DNA of 64,000 bases from Candidatus Phyllobacterium onerii (lineage in GTDB: Bacteria; Pseudomonadota; Alphaproteobacteria; Rhizobiales; Rhizobiaceae), in assembly GCF_028331445.1 (NCBI RefSeq), contig NZ_JAQMHX010000006.1, positions 1 to 64,000 of the forward strand. Direction: 5' to 3'. The translations under genes were made by a program, and so were the position numbers. Below, in pieces: positions 9,219 to 17,933 of this stretch. Numbering within the stretch: the first letter of the stretch is position 1; the number at the start of each line of letters is the position of its first letter. The notes under the pieces were generated by a model. The model was not told the origin of the DNA, did no database searches, and saw only the letters and a program-made list of their open reading frames with translations.

Positions 9219-10628
9219 TCAGGGAATCGTAAAGATACTGATCTGATCCGTGATGCCGCGAAGAGTAACGGTTTGCGACATCGGCTTGAGACCACGATCC
9301 GTAAGGACATGGGAAACACGCGGATCATTGAGTACCGAACCGGTAGCGAATATCTCGCGCGAGGTTGCGAGGTGTTGGACCCGCGAGGCAATGTTGACAG
9401 TTTGTCCGAAATAATCCTGGCGCTCGTTGAGGCTGACGGCTATGCAGGGCCCTTCATGAATGCCGATTTTCAGCAGCAGATCTTCGCTGCCACGTTCCTT
9501 GTTGAGTCGCAGCATGGCATCACGCATCCGCATCGCCGCCACCAATGCCCGGTCGGGTGTTGGAAAAGTCGCCATTACCGCGTCGCCGATCGTCTTGACG
9601 ACAGCACCTGCCTCTGCGCCGACAATCTCATTGAGTACACGGAAATGGGCCTTCACAAGATCGAATGCAGCCAAATCGCCCACCCTCTCGTAAAGCTCCG
9701 TCGAACCGCGTAGGTCTGTGAAAAGGAACGTGAGACTGGTAATCCGCAGCTTCTGGTCGACGTCGATGGTATCGGTACGATAGATGTCGCGGAATGTCTG
9801 ATTGGAGAGTAGGGACTTGGCGGTAAGGAACGGGCGGCGCTTGCCGAGCATTGTGTGAAGAGCATCATTGGCCAGGCACACCGACGGAAGCGTGCGAACG
9901 TCGGTGTGATTCTCGACTGATATTCGCAAGGGACCGGGGCGCAAAGCGATCGTCTCGCTGTGCCGGTGCGTACGGTCAAATACGAGCGATACGGTCTGCC
10001 GTTCCTTGGTCGGCTCGCCGGTCACGTCCAAAAATTGAGCTGCGTGGGTCACCGGTTCAAAGACAATAATGAAGGCTGGTGGCAAATGCAGCGATATCAC
10101 CGCTTTTTCTCCGGCGGGTAGTTCAAGCGACTCAATAATGAACTCGTCAACTTTTTCCCCAAAATCGTTGTCCGGCAAATCGACTCCCGAACCCCAATAA
10201 ACCTGACGGAAATATTCCACGGCTGGCAGTTGGTGGGGATTGTGAGCCTCGATATGGCGCACACGCGGTGTCACGGTGAAGGTGACTTCTACCATTTCGT
10301 CGAGCGTCGGCTCGTAGCCGGCAGCACAGAGCGCGCAGGTGTATTCATCGCTTTGCACGGTCTTGAGCGAGGTATTAGCATCCAGAACGCCACCGCAGCC
10401 GGGGCAAAGAACATTCCACGACATTTCGAACAGGCCGAGACGTGATGCCTGCAGGAAGGCGCTGATCGTCTGCTCTTTATCAAGTTGTTCGCTGGCAGCA
10501 AAAGCCAGCGCATTGATACGGCTCAGCTTGCGATCCGGCGCTTCGCGAACGAGCCGTTCCAGGGCATCGACAACGCGGGGCTGGGCCGATTGACGGAGCA
10601 TTGCAAACAAAGGCTTAGCTTCACTCAT
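9219..10628 (-). CDS. Class III adenylate/guanylate cyclase with N-terminal zinc-ribbon region (DUF5939-like)
   Basis: Protein of 469 residues, ATG 10628, stop TGA 9219. The C-terminal third is a class III nucleotidyl cyclase catalytic domain: LFTDLRGSTELYERVGD near 300-318 supplies the first metal-binding Asp, and KTIGDAVMATF near 350 the second; the later DYFGQTVNIASRV matches the family. The N-terminal part has CPGCGG (Cys75, Cys78) and CALC (Cys98, Cys101), a four-cysteine zinc-ribbon-like pair, followed by a beta-rich region of unknown role. No membrane segment is seen, so it is likely a soluble cyclase making cAMP (or cGMP) in response to an internal signal. It is a single-gene unit; a CACTGA-AA-TCAGTG inverted repeat lies 13 bp upstream of the start. 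Confidence 0.88.
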   Translation of the reverse strand: MSEAKPLFAMLRQSAQPRVVDALERLVREAPDRKLSRINALAFAASEQLDKEQTISAFLQASRLGLFEMSWNVLCPGCGGVLDANTSLKTVQSDEYTCALCAAGYEPTLDEMVEVTFTVTPRVRHIEAHNPHQLPAVEYFRQVYWGSGVDLPDNDFGEKVDEFIIESLELPAGEKAVISLHLPPAFIIVFEPVTHAAQFLDVTGEPTKERQTVSLVFDRTHRHSETIALRPGPLRISVENHTDVRTLPSVCLANDALHTMLGKRRPFLTAKSLLSNQTFRDIYRTDTIDVDQKLRITSLTFLFTDLRGSTELYERVGDLAAFDLVKAHFRVLNEIVGAEAGAVVKTIGDAVMATFPTPDRALVAAMRMRDAMLRLNKERGSEDLLLKIGIHEGPCIAVSLNERQDYFGQTVNIASRVQHLATSREIFATGSVLNDPRVSHVLTDRGLKPMSQTVTLRGITDQISIFTIP

Positions 10629-10640
10629 GAGAGTATTCTA

Positions 10641-10654
10641 CACTGAAATCAGTG
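10641..10654. promoter_or_regulatory. Short inverted repeat upstream of the cyclase gene
   Basis: CACTGA and TCAGTG are separated by AA, 13 bp upstream of the cyclase start codon. It could be an operator or part of a small hairpin in the leader. The evidence is only the symmetry and the position. Confidence 0.25.
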
Positions 10655-10981
10655 AGCGGACAGCGAATTCGTGGGAAGTTATGGCAGGCGAAGAAGACCA
10701 CCGAAGTCCCATATGTCTAAACCCGATCCTGAACGCTATCATCACTTCGAACCCTAGACGCGCAGTAGACAGGCGGGTCCACATGCGGCTGAGAGCGGTA
10801 AACTATTAGCCAAATTACTGAGACTACGTCCTTTGGGAAAAGAGCCAATGTTGGGACACCTCCCGGGAGGCGTGTAATTGTTCCTGTTTTATGCTTCAAA
10901 AATCGCATAATGTCTCAACTCAACTTCCGCTGATGTCGCTTGAAGGTTAGCCTCGCCTAGATAACCCTCAACTGTTGATCG
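10655..10981. other. Intergenic stretch without a recognisable gene
   Basis: This region lies between the cyclase start and the IclR regulator stop. Both flanking genes are on the minus strand, so it holds the cyclase promoter and any IclR terminator. I see no convincing open frame, no clear T-tailed hairpin and no repeat. The short frames are low-quality and have no ribosome binding site. Confidence 0.5.
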
Positions 10982-11749
10982 TTACCATCCGAGACGGGCG
11001 GATATTTTGGCGGCTGCATCCTTGAGCAGCAGTGTGTAGCGGTTGACATCACTTTGTTGCGTGCGAAAGGCGGGCGCCGCAACGTTGATGGCGGCTATCA
11101 CAGAACCATCGAACGCCAGGACGGGAACCGAAACAGACACGAGTTGTTCGCTGACTTCGCCATAGCTCACGCAAACACCGTTTTTGCGGACATTTTCAAG
11201 TTCTTGCAGAAGTTTCGCGTGGTTTGTAATGGTGCTGTTTGTGAAGCGTGGGAGTGTCGCTGGTATCATCTGCATTTGAACTTGTGGCTGCAGGAAAGCC
11301 AGGAGCACTTTGTAAGAGCCCGCGAACAACGGACGACGGCGGCCGATCATGGCTTGAACGCGTAAATCGCGCATCGGCTCGAACTTGGCAATGCAGAGCG
11401 ACTCGCCATTGTCGATGATACGCAATTGTGCGGTTTCATTCGTTTTTTGGCCGAGCTCTTCCAGGATAGGGCTTGCTATACGCACCAAGTCGACTTGTGT
11501 AGAGGCAGCAGTTCCCAACACGATTGCCGTATTGCCTAGGCGATACGTGCCCATCTTACTCTTTCGGACAAGTCCACGCTGTTCCAGTGTGCGTAACATC
11601 CGCAGAATTCTTGGCTTTGTCTCCTCGATATTCCTTGAAATATCCGACAGGCGGATATCGGGGTGTTTAGCCACATGCAGAAGGACGTCGATGGCAACAT
11701 CAACTGATTGAATTATATCACCAGTTTTCTCTTTTGCGACGTCGTGCAC
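10982..11749 (-). CDS. IclR-family transcriptional regulator
   Basis: Protein of 255 residues from GTG 11749, which has a strong GGAGG five bases upstream; a TTG at 11779 would add ten residues. The N-terminal winged helix-turn-helix (about 15-75) includes DVLLHVAKHPDIRLSDISRN and ILRMLRTLEQRGLV. The rest is the IclR effector-binding domain (SPILEELGQKTNETAQL ... SVSVPVLAFDGSVIAAINV). IclR proteins sense small metabolites and control adjacent catabolic or transport operons. This gene is divergent from the peptide ABC/GGT module beginning at 11934, with overlapping inverted repeats in the gap, so it most likely controls that module and itself. Confidence 0.9.
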   Translation of the reverse strand: MHDVAKEKTGDIIQSVDVAIDVLLHVAKHPDIRLSDISRNIEETKPRILRMLRTLEQRGLVRKSKMGTYRLGNTAIVLGTAASTQVDLVRIASPILEELGQKTNETAQLRIIDNGESLCIAKFEPMRDLRVQAMIGRRRPLFAGSYKVLLAFLQPQVQMQMIPATLPRFTNSTITNHAKLLQELENVRKNGVCVSYGEVSEQLVSVSVPVLAFDGSVIAAINVAAPAFRTQQSDVNRYTLLLKDAAAKISARLGW

Positions 11750-11798
11750 ACCAAAACCTCCGGTTCCAATATCGAACAATTTGATAGTGTATTCTGAT

Positions 11799-11847
11799 GT
11801 TACGTCAAGCGTAACGTGTCAGATTTGTGTTTGACACATTGCGTCAA
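11799..11847. promoter_or_regulatory. Cluster of overlapping inverted repeats, putative IclR operator
   Basis: Three symmetric elements are stacked between the divergent IclR gene and the transporter operon. GTTACG-TCAAG-CGTAAC is at 11799-11815. GTGTCA (11816-11821) pairs with TGACAC (11832-11837). TTGAC (11831-11835) pairs with GTCAA (11843-11847). The density of symmetry in a divergent regulatory gap makes an operator likely; assignment to the IclR protein is inferred from position. Confidence 0.5.
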
Positions 11848-11933
11848 ATAACCCTACCAATTCAAGTAACAGGGAAACAAATTTGCCCGAAAGTGGGCAG
11901 CTGACCAGACAGAATTGAAATGGGAGCTATGGA

Positions 11934-13508
11934 ATGAGCACGAATATCCTCAAGCGGGCAGCTCTTTTGCTGGTTGCATCGATCGTAATGCCTGCCGTTA
12001 CGTTGGCGCAGGAAACGCCACTGGTTATCGGCATGTCGACAACACCGACCACGCTTGACCCCCATGAAGACAGTTCTGCTGTTCAGAGTGCGACCTCACG
12101 GCACATTTGGGACAGCCTGATCAATCTGACGGCGACCTCTGGAAGTGCCCCGGAGCTTGCGACCGCGTGGACGACGATCGATCCCACACATTGGGAATTC
12201 AAGCTGCGACAGGGTGTCAAATTTCATGATGGTAGCGATTTCGACGCGGACGACGTCGTTGCATCGTTGCTTCGGGCTCGCGATAAGCCAAGCCAGGGCT
12301 TTGCATCCTACACGCGCAACATTGCTAGCGTCACTTCGAAGGATCCCTATACCGTTGTGATAGAGACCAAGGTACCCGATCCAATTTTGTTGAATTCGGT
12401 CAGCCGTATCCGAATTATCAGTGCCGACTGTAAGGATGCCCCGGTACAGGAGTTCGACAGCGGCAAATGTGCCGTCGGAACTGGCGCATATTCTTTCGTT
12501 TCGTATTCGCCCGGCAGCAATCTGACACTCAAACGCAATGACAGCTATTTTGCTGGTGCGTCGCACTGGTCCGATGTCACTTTGCGCTTTCTCCCTGACG
12601 ACGGTGCCCGTCTCGCGTCATTGTTGTCGAACGAAATTGACATCATTGAAGCTCTGCCAGCCGACGGTATGTCGCGTGTGCAATCCAGTAACAACCTGCA
12701 GGTCATTAGCGGGCAGTCGTCCCGTCTTGTGTACATGGGTCTGGATGTGGGACGTGATGTATCACCATTCGTCAAAGCTGCAGACGGATCAGACTTGGGC
12801 AAAAATCCTCTAAAGGATTTAAAGGTTCGGCGGGCGATGCTCATGTCAATAAACCGACCCGCAATCGTTGATCGTGTGATGCAGAAAAACGGCACCGTGG
12901 CGGATCAATTCGTTGCCAAGGGCTATGCAGGGCACTCCGACCAGGTCGAGAACGTTGGTTATGATCCCAAGGCAGCAAAGGCAATTCTTGCGGAAGCGGG
13001 CTATCCGGAAGGCTTTAGCTTGACGCTACACGGGCCGTCCGGACGATATGTAAAAGATGCAGAAGTGCTTCAGGCGGTCGGGCAGATGTTCACGCGTATC
13101 GGCATCAAGTCGAGGGTTGAGGTTATGCCTTGGTCCATGTACTCGGAGGAATATTCCAAAGGGACATACAGCACCTACCTTGGCTCGTGGGGTGTCAATA
13201 CAGGCGAGACAACCAACCCTGCAGTCGCTCTCGTGGCAACACGTGACGAAGCGAAAGGAACAGGTCGCTACAATGGTGGAGGGGTCTCTGATCCGAAGAT
13301 CGATGAAGCGTTGGTGAAAGCGAGCTCTACGTTGGATGAGGCACAACGGGTGCCACTTCTGCAGGAACTCTCAACGCAAACGTTCAACAATCTGTGGCTT
13401 CTCCCGATGCACTACGAAAATGTCGTCTTAGGCGCCAAGAAGACGGTCACCTACACCCCGCGCGGTGACAAGTACACGCTTGCCTACGAGGTTAAGCCCG
13501 CAAACTAA
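11934..13508 (+). CDS. Peptide/nickel-type ABC transporter substrate-binding protein (SBP family 5)
   Basis: Protein of 524 residues from ATG 11934 (GGGAG about 8 bases upstream). The N-terminus is a Sec signal peptide with a hydrophobic core (ALLLVASIVMPAVTLA) and cleavage expected near Ala-Gln at residues 25-26. The mature part has the family-5 hallmarks TLDPHEDSSA, WEFKLRQGVKFHDGSDF and DDVVASLLRA. Such proteins bind oligopeptides, dipeptides or glutathione in the periplasm for a DppBCDF-type permease. Its partners are encoded in the same direction at 16040-19917, after a hydrolase and a GGT-like enzyme, suggesting a gamma-glutamyl or other modified peptide as ligand (inference). Confidence 0.92.
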   Translation: MSTNILKRAALLLVASIVMPAVTLAQETPLVIGMSTTPTTLDPHEDSSAVQSATSRHIWDSLINLTATSGSAPELATAWTTIDPTHWEFKLRQGVKFHDGSDFDADDVVASLLRARDKPSQGFASYTRNIASVTSKDPYTVVIETKVPDPILLNSVSRIRIISADCKDAPVQEFDSGKCAVGTGAYSFVSYSPGSNLTLKRNDSYFAGASHWSDVTLRFLPDDGARLASLLSNEIDIIEALPADGMSRVQSSNNLQVISGQSSRLVYMGLDVGRDVSPFVKAADGSDLGKNPLKDLKVRRAMLMSINRPAIVDRVMQKNGTVADQFVAKGYAGHSDQVENVGYDPKAAKAILAEAGYPEGFSLTLHGPSGRYVKDAEVLQAVGQMFTRIGIKSRVEVMPWSMYSEEYSKGTYSTYLGSWGVNTGETTNPAVALVATRDEAKGTGRYNGGGVSDPKIDEALVKASSTLDEAQRVPLLQELSTQTFNNLWLLPMHYENVVLGAKKTVTYTPRGDKYTLAYEVKPAN

Positions 13509-13566
13509 TAATCCCCGACAAATGGGGCTGCTTGCCGCAGCTCCAATGACTTCCCAGGAGACATTC

Positions 13567-14421
13567 ATGCAGGAACTCGGTACGGGCGAAGCCGTCGCCC
13601 GGGCACAGGCCGTCTATGACTATGGCCAGACAGCAATTTTTGCGTCCAGCGTCGATCCACGACTACACATGGTCCTCTACGTGCCGCCGATTGCGGCGGA
13701 TGGTCGAAAGCTGGATCTTCTCGTCGCTGTCCACGGAACGGGCAGGACATCTGCTATCGATTTTAGAGACGCCTTTGCAGAATTCGGGTTCCACAACGAC
13801 TGTGCAATCCTGTGTCCAATTTTCCCCGTCAACGTGCTCGGTGATGGTGCGCGATCAGGCTATAAATTCCTTGAGGAAGGCGACATCCGTTACGACAAGG
13901 TCGTTTTGGCTATGGTCGAGGAGATGGCACAGAAATACCGTCAGGACTGGTCGCGTTTCGCTATGTTCGGCTTTTCGGGTGGAGGGCATTTCACTCATCG
14001 TTTTGCCATCCTTCATCCTGAGAAGCTCTGGGCAGCATCCATTGGAGCACCGGGCTCGGTGACTCTGCTCGACCCCACACGCGATTGGTGGGTAGGTATT
14101 CGCGATCTCGAAGCGCGCTTCGGCAAGGCCTTTCGGGCCGATGAACTTGCGAATGTTCCAGTTCATATGGTTGTAGGCGATGCCGATCTCGAAACTTGGG
14201 AAATCACCCACAAACCAGGTTCCAAATATTACATGGAAGGCGCAAACGACGCTGGTGAGAACCGCCCGGCGCGCCTGGAGGCACTTGCGAAATCGTTTCG
14301 TGACGCGGGTGTCAAAGTCACCTTTGACCGCGTTCCTGGCATCTCCCACGACAGAATGAAGGTGCTTGGTCATGTCAAAAATTTTCTTGCCAAAGTACTT
14401 CAGGAGCGGCGTTCGAAATGA
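13567..14421 (+). CDS. Alpha/beta hydrolase (esterase/peptidase-like)
   Basis: Protein of 284 residues from ATG 13567, chosen for AGGAG seven bases upstream; the longer frame from 13465 overlaps the preceding gene. Alpha/beta-hydrolase features are the oxyanion motif VAVHGTGR near residue 58, the nucleophile elbow FGFSGGG with Ser137, a candidate acid in VVGDADLETW, and a C-terminal GISHDRM with the catalytic His. There is no signal peptide, so it acts in the cytoplasm. The overall look recalls esterases related to PHB depolymerase-like proteins. Its stop overlaps the next gene's start (ATGA), so it is translationally coupled to the GGT-like enzyme and probably processes the same imported compound. 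Its true substrate is unknown. Confidence 0.82.
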   Translation: MQELGTGEAVARAQAVYDYGQTAIFASSVDPRLHMVLYVPPIAADGRKLDLLVAVHGTGRTSAIDFRDAFAEFGFHNDCAILCPIFPVNVLGDGARSGYKFLEEGDIRYDKVVLAMVEEMAQKYRQDWSRFAMFGFSGGGHFTHRFAILHPEKLWAASIGAPGSVTLLDPTRDWWVGIRDLEARFGKAFRADELANVPVHMVVGDADLETWEITHKPGSKYYMEGANDAGENRPARLEALAKSFRDAGVKVTFDRVPGISHDRMKVLGHVKNFLAKVLQERRSK

Positions 14422-16028
14422 GAAATGCAACGATCGTAGCACCGCAGCCTGAAGCTGTTGAAGCAGGTGCCGAGGTGCTGGAACGGGGTGGCAATGCTAT
14501 CGACGCGGCGCTTGCCTGCGCGTTTGTCCAGGGTGTCGTTGACCCCCAAATGGCCGGCATCGGCGGATTTGGTTCCATGCATGTTTACATGCCTGGGAAG
14601 GGCATCCACGAAGTACTTGAGTTCTATGCTCGTGCGCCCCTGAAAGCCACACCCGACATGTGGGTCGACAAAATCAGACACCAAAGCCGAGACGGATTCG
14701 GATATGTACTTGAAGACAATATTTCCGACATCGGCTACCAGGCTGTTTGCACGCCGGGCTCCTTGAAGGGCTTCGAAACCGCGCTGCGTGACTACGGAAC
14801 CTTTGACTGGGCAGACTTGATTGCGCCGGCGATCCGCTACGCACGTGATGGATTTATGGTGCGTAGCCATATGCATTGGTACTGGACAAAGGACCAGTCG
14901 AATGATGGTTTTGCAAATACCTTCGACAAGCTTCGGTTCTCAAAAACAGGCAGAGACATCTATTTCAACCGGGACGGTTCAATCAGAAACGTTGGCGATA
15001 TCCTGATCAATAAGGATATGGCGAATACGCTCGAGCGTATTGCCAAGAGCGGTGGAACCGACATTTTCTACCATGGCGAACTTGCCGAGCAGATCGCAGC
15101 GGACTTTCAAGAGAATGGCGGCCTGATCGACCGCGATGATCTTGCAAAATACGAACTGTCCAAGATTAAGCCGATCTGGGGTGAATACCGCGGGAATCGC
15201 ATCGCGACATCTCCGCCTCCCGGATCTGGATTTCCAATGTTGGAACTACTCCATATCATGGATCAGTTCGACGTCGGCGCGATGCAACACGGCAGCACCG
15301 AACATGTTCGAACTCTTTTCGAAGCGATGAAGCGCATGACGATCGACAAGGACGCTCACATGGGTGATCCTGCCTATGTCGAAGTACCTTTTGAGCGTCT
15401 CCTTACCAAGGAAAATGCAGCAAAGCATGCGGCATCGATCAGGGCCGGAGAGATAGCGAATGTTTCGCGTCTCGATAAGTCGCAGAGAGACACCACCCAC
15501 GTCTCGGTGATTGATAAGCACGGTAATGCCGTCGCGATGACGCATACATTGGGGAGCCCCTCAGGCGCGATCACGGATGGCCTGGGTTTTATGTACAATG
15601 GTACAATGAGCCGGTTTAACCCCGTTCCCGGCAAACCCGGGTCAATCGCACCAGGAAAACGCCGGCCCAGCTCAGCTGCCCCAACGATTGTGTTCAAAGG
15701 CGACGAACCTTCCATCGTCATCGGCGCACCCGGCGGAAGCTACATCGCGCCTGCTGTGGCGCAATGTCTGATGAACATGATCGATTTCGACATGTCGGTC
15801 CTTGAGGCGGTTGCTGCACCACGAATCGTCGGTGTCTCAAATGAGATCGACATCTGCAATCGCATCAGGCGATCGGTAGAGAATGAGCTCTCTCGACAAG
15901 GATATGAAGTAGCACGTTCGGCGCAGACATACGCATTTGCCGCCGTCCACGCTATCAAGATTGAAGACGGTACCTCTACAGGTGCGGCAGATCCGCAGCG
16001 TGATGGTATGGCGATCACCGTCAACTAA
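14418..16028 (+). CDS. Gamma-glutamyltransferase-family enzyme, cytoplasmic type
   Basis: Protein of 536 residues starting at ATG 14418, overlapping the hydrolase stop by four bases. It has the Ntn-hydrolase GGT fold: large-subunit start VEAGAEVLERGGNAIDAALA, then the self-cleavage/nucleophile motif DTTHVSVIDKHGNAVAMT with the likely catalytic Thr358, and the small-subunit signatures SSAAPTIVF and GAPGGSYI. GGTs hydrolyse or transfer gamma-glutamyl groups, for example from glutathione. Unlike the usual periplasmic enzyme this one begins directly at the catalytic domain without a signal peptide, so it should work on material already imported by the ABC system encoded around it. The family also includes other gamma-glutamyl hydrolases and acylases, so specificity is open. 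Confidence 0.88.
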   Translation: MRNATIVAPQPEAVEAGAEVLERGGNAIDAALACAFVQGVVDPQMAGIGGFGSMHVYMPGKGIHEVLEFYARAPLKATPDMWVDKIRHQSRDGFGYVLEDNISDIGYQAVCTPGSLKGFETALRDYGTFDWADLIAPAIRYARDGFMVRSHMHWYWTKDQSNDGFANTFDKLRFSKTGRDIYFNRDGSIRNVGDILINKDMANTLERIAKSGGTDIFYHGELAEQIAADFQENGGLIDRDDLAKYELSKIKPIWGEYRGNRIATSPPPGSGFPMLELLHIMDQFDVGAMQHGSTEHVRTLFEAMKRMTIDKDAHMGDPAYVEVPFERLLTKENAAKHAASIRAGEIANVSRLDKSQRDTTHVSVIDKHGNAVAMTHTLGSPSGAITDGLGFMYNGTMSRFNPVPGKPGSIAPGKRRPSSAAPTIVFKGDEPSIVIGAPGGSYIAPAVAQCLMNMIDFDMSVLEAVAAPRIVGVSNEIDICNRIRRSVENELSRQGYEVARSAQTYAFAAVHAIKIEDGTSTGAADPQRDGMAITVN

Positions 16029-16039
16029 GGAACAGGCAC

Positions 16040-17014
16040 ATGGTTACGTCCATTATCAGGAGGTTATTCCAGGCGCTCTTCGTTATTCTTGCAATGACGG
16101 TCATCGTCTTTATCGGGGTCAGCGTGATTGGCAATCCGGTTGACATCCTGATCAACCCGGATGCGAACCAGGTGGAGAGGGCGCGCGTTATCGCGCATTA
16201 TGGTCTCGACGAGCCTTTGTGGAAGCAATACTTTATATTCCTGCGGGGACTGGCACAGGGCGACTTCGGAGACAGCTTCGTGTACGGCAGACCTGCCTTG
16301 GGTCTCATTCTCGAGCGATTGCCCGCTACGCTCGAACTCGCCATCGCTGCTCTGGGCATTGCAATCGTCATCGGGCTACCGCTTGGCCTCTACGCGGGCC
16401 TTTATCCCAGCCGCATTTCGTCGCGCATTATCATGACGGGATCGATTCTGGGATTTTCTCTTCCGACATTTTGGGTCGGACTGATGCTTATCATGATATT
16501 TTCGGTCGAGCTGGGATGGCTCCCTACGAATGGCCGGGGGCCAACCCTGGAGTTTCTGGGGGGGCAATGGTCATTCCTGACGAGCGACGGACTACGACAC
16601 CTTCTCCTGCCAGCATTTAACCTGGCCCTCTTCAAGACATCCCTTATCTTGCGCCTCACGCGTGCTGGCGTTCAGGAGGTGCTTCCTCAGGACTATATAA
16701 AGTTTGCACGCGCCAAGGGCTTACGGGAGCGGCGGATCATCGCGGTTCACGTCCTGAAGAACCTGATGATTCCGGTTGTAACAATCGTCGGCCTGGAGTT
16801 TGGATCGCTGATTGCATTTTCGGTGGTCACGGAAAGCATTTTTGCCTGGCCCGGCATGGGCAAGCTGATCATCGACTCGATAAATCTTCTCGATCGCCCT
16901 GTCATCGTGGCTTACCTGATGATGATGGTGCTGCTTTTCGTCGTGCTGAATTTCGTCATCGACACTTGTTATACCATTCTGGACCCGCGTGTCCGGCTCG
17001 ACTCGAAGGCATAG
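16040..17014 (+). CDS. Peptide-type ABC transporter permease (DppB-like)
   Basis: Protein of 324 residues, ATG 16040, 11 bp after the GGT gene. It has about six transmembrane segments: an N-terminal one (FQALFVILAMTVIVFIGVSV) and a cluster from about residue 95 on. The EAA-type motif carrying the ATPase contact is DYIKFARAKGLRERRI (about 217-232). The DppB hallmark LDEPLWKQYFIFLRGL lies near residue 56. It forms the inner-membrane channel with the DppC-like protein encoded next, energised by the two ATPases downstream. Confidence 0.93.
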   Translation: MVTSIIRRLFQALFVILAMTVIVFIGVSVIGNPVDILINPDANQVERARVIAHYGLDEPLWKQYFIFLRGLAQGDFGDSFVYGRPALGLILERLPATLELAIAALGIAIVIGLPLGLYAGLYPSRISSRIIMTGSILGFSLPTFWVGLMLIMIFSVELGWLPTNGRGPTLEFLGGQWSFLTSDGLRHLLLPAFNLALFKTSLILRLTRAGVQEVLPQDYIKFARAKGLRERRIIAVHVLKNLMIPVVTIVGLEFGSLIAFSVVTESIFAWPGMGKLIIDSINLLDRPVIVAYLMMMVLLFVVLNFVIDTCYTILDPRVRLDSKA

Positions 17015-17018
17015 TCCA

Positions 17019-17933
17019 ATGACCGTTTCGAACGCAGGCAACGAAACTATCGCTAAATCCGAGCCAAGTGGCTCTTCAAGGGTGATCAAGGATTTTTTCC
17101 GTTCCCCAGGAGCGGCCATCGGGTTTGCAGTTCTGATAATCATTTGCGGTTTGGCGATCCTCGCTCCGTGGATCTCGCCACAAAATCCCTATGACCTGAT
17201 GCAGCTCGACATCATGGACGGCCGTCTTGCTCCCGGTTCCGAGTCCATGAAAGGCCTTGTCTACCATTTGGGAACCGATAGTCAGGGGCGCGATATTCTT
17301 TCGGGTATCCTTTATGGTCTCCGTACCTCGCTGACGGTTGGCGTGGTATCGGCAATAGCGGCGGCATTGATTGGCACAAGTGCTGGGCTCTTTGCTGCAT
17401 ACACGAGGGGACGAATCGAAACTGGCTTGATGCGGCTGGTTGACCTCCAGCTGTCATTTCCGACCATTCTCATGGCATTGATGATGTTGGCGGTGCTCGG
17501 CAAGGGGGTGACGAATGTGGTTATCGCTCTGATCATTGCCGAATGGGCGACATATGCTCGAACTGTTCGCGCCACGGCACTGGTTGAGCGAGAGAAGGAG
17601 TACATCGAGGCTGCAAGAATGCTTCGTTTGCCGGGCTGGCGTATTCTTTTACGACACCTTTTGCCAAATTGCCTCGCGCCGGTAATCGTCATTGCGACGA
17701 TGCAGGTCGCCCGCGCCATTGGACTTGAAGCTACCTTGTCTTTCCTCGGTCTTGGGGCATCTGTCACGGAGCCGTCGCTAGGGATGTTGATATCAACTGG
17801 CTACCAGTATCTCCTTACAGGCCTTTACTGGATCAGTTTCTTTCCAGGCGTTGCCCTCCTGATCACTATTGTGGCGATCAATCTCGTTGGCGACAGAGTT
17901 CGCGACGTGCTCAATCCGAGGAACGCGTCATGA
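17019..17933 (+). CDS. Peptide-type ABC transporter permease (DppC-like)
   Basis: Protein of 304 residues from ATG 17019, four bases after the DppB-like stop; the GTG at 16989 would overlap the upstream gene and is less likely. The cytoplasmic N-terminus is followed by a first membrane span (AIGFAVLIIICGLAILAPWI) and the DppC family motif HLGTDSQGRDILSGILYGLR. The EAA loop is EREKEYIEAARMLRLPGWRI. Five further spans are expected. It ends by overlapping the ATPase gene start by four bases (ATGA), indicating one operon with coupled translation. Confidence 0.93.
   Translation: MTVSNAGNETIAKSEPSGSSRVIKDFFRSPGAAIGFAVLIIICGLAILAPWISPQNPYDLMQLDIMDGRLAPGSESMKGLVYHLGTDSQGRDILSGILYGLRTSLTVGVVSAIAAALIGTSAGLFAAYTRGRIETGLMRLVDLQLSFPTILMALMMLAVLGKGVTNVVIALIIAEWATYARTVRATALVEREKEYIEAARMLRLPGWRILLRHLLPNCLAPVIVIATMQVARAIGLEATLSFLGLGASVTEPSLGMLISTGYQYLLTGLYWISFFPGVALLITIVAINLVGDRVRDVLNPRNAS

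Noticed and set aside
12096..12566. Minus-strand frame of 156 codons inside the binding-protein gene
   Set aside because: It is fully antisense to a well-supported gene and has no recognisable motif.
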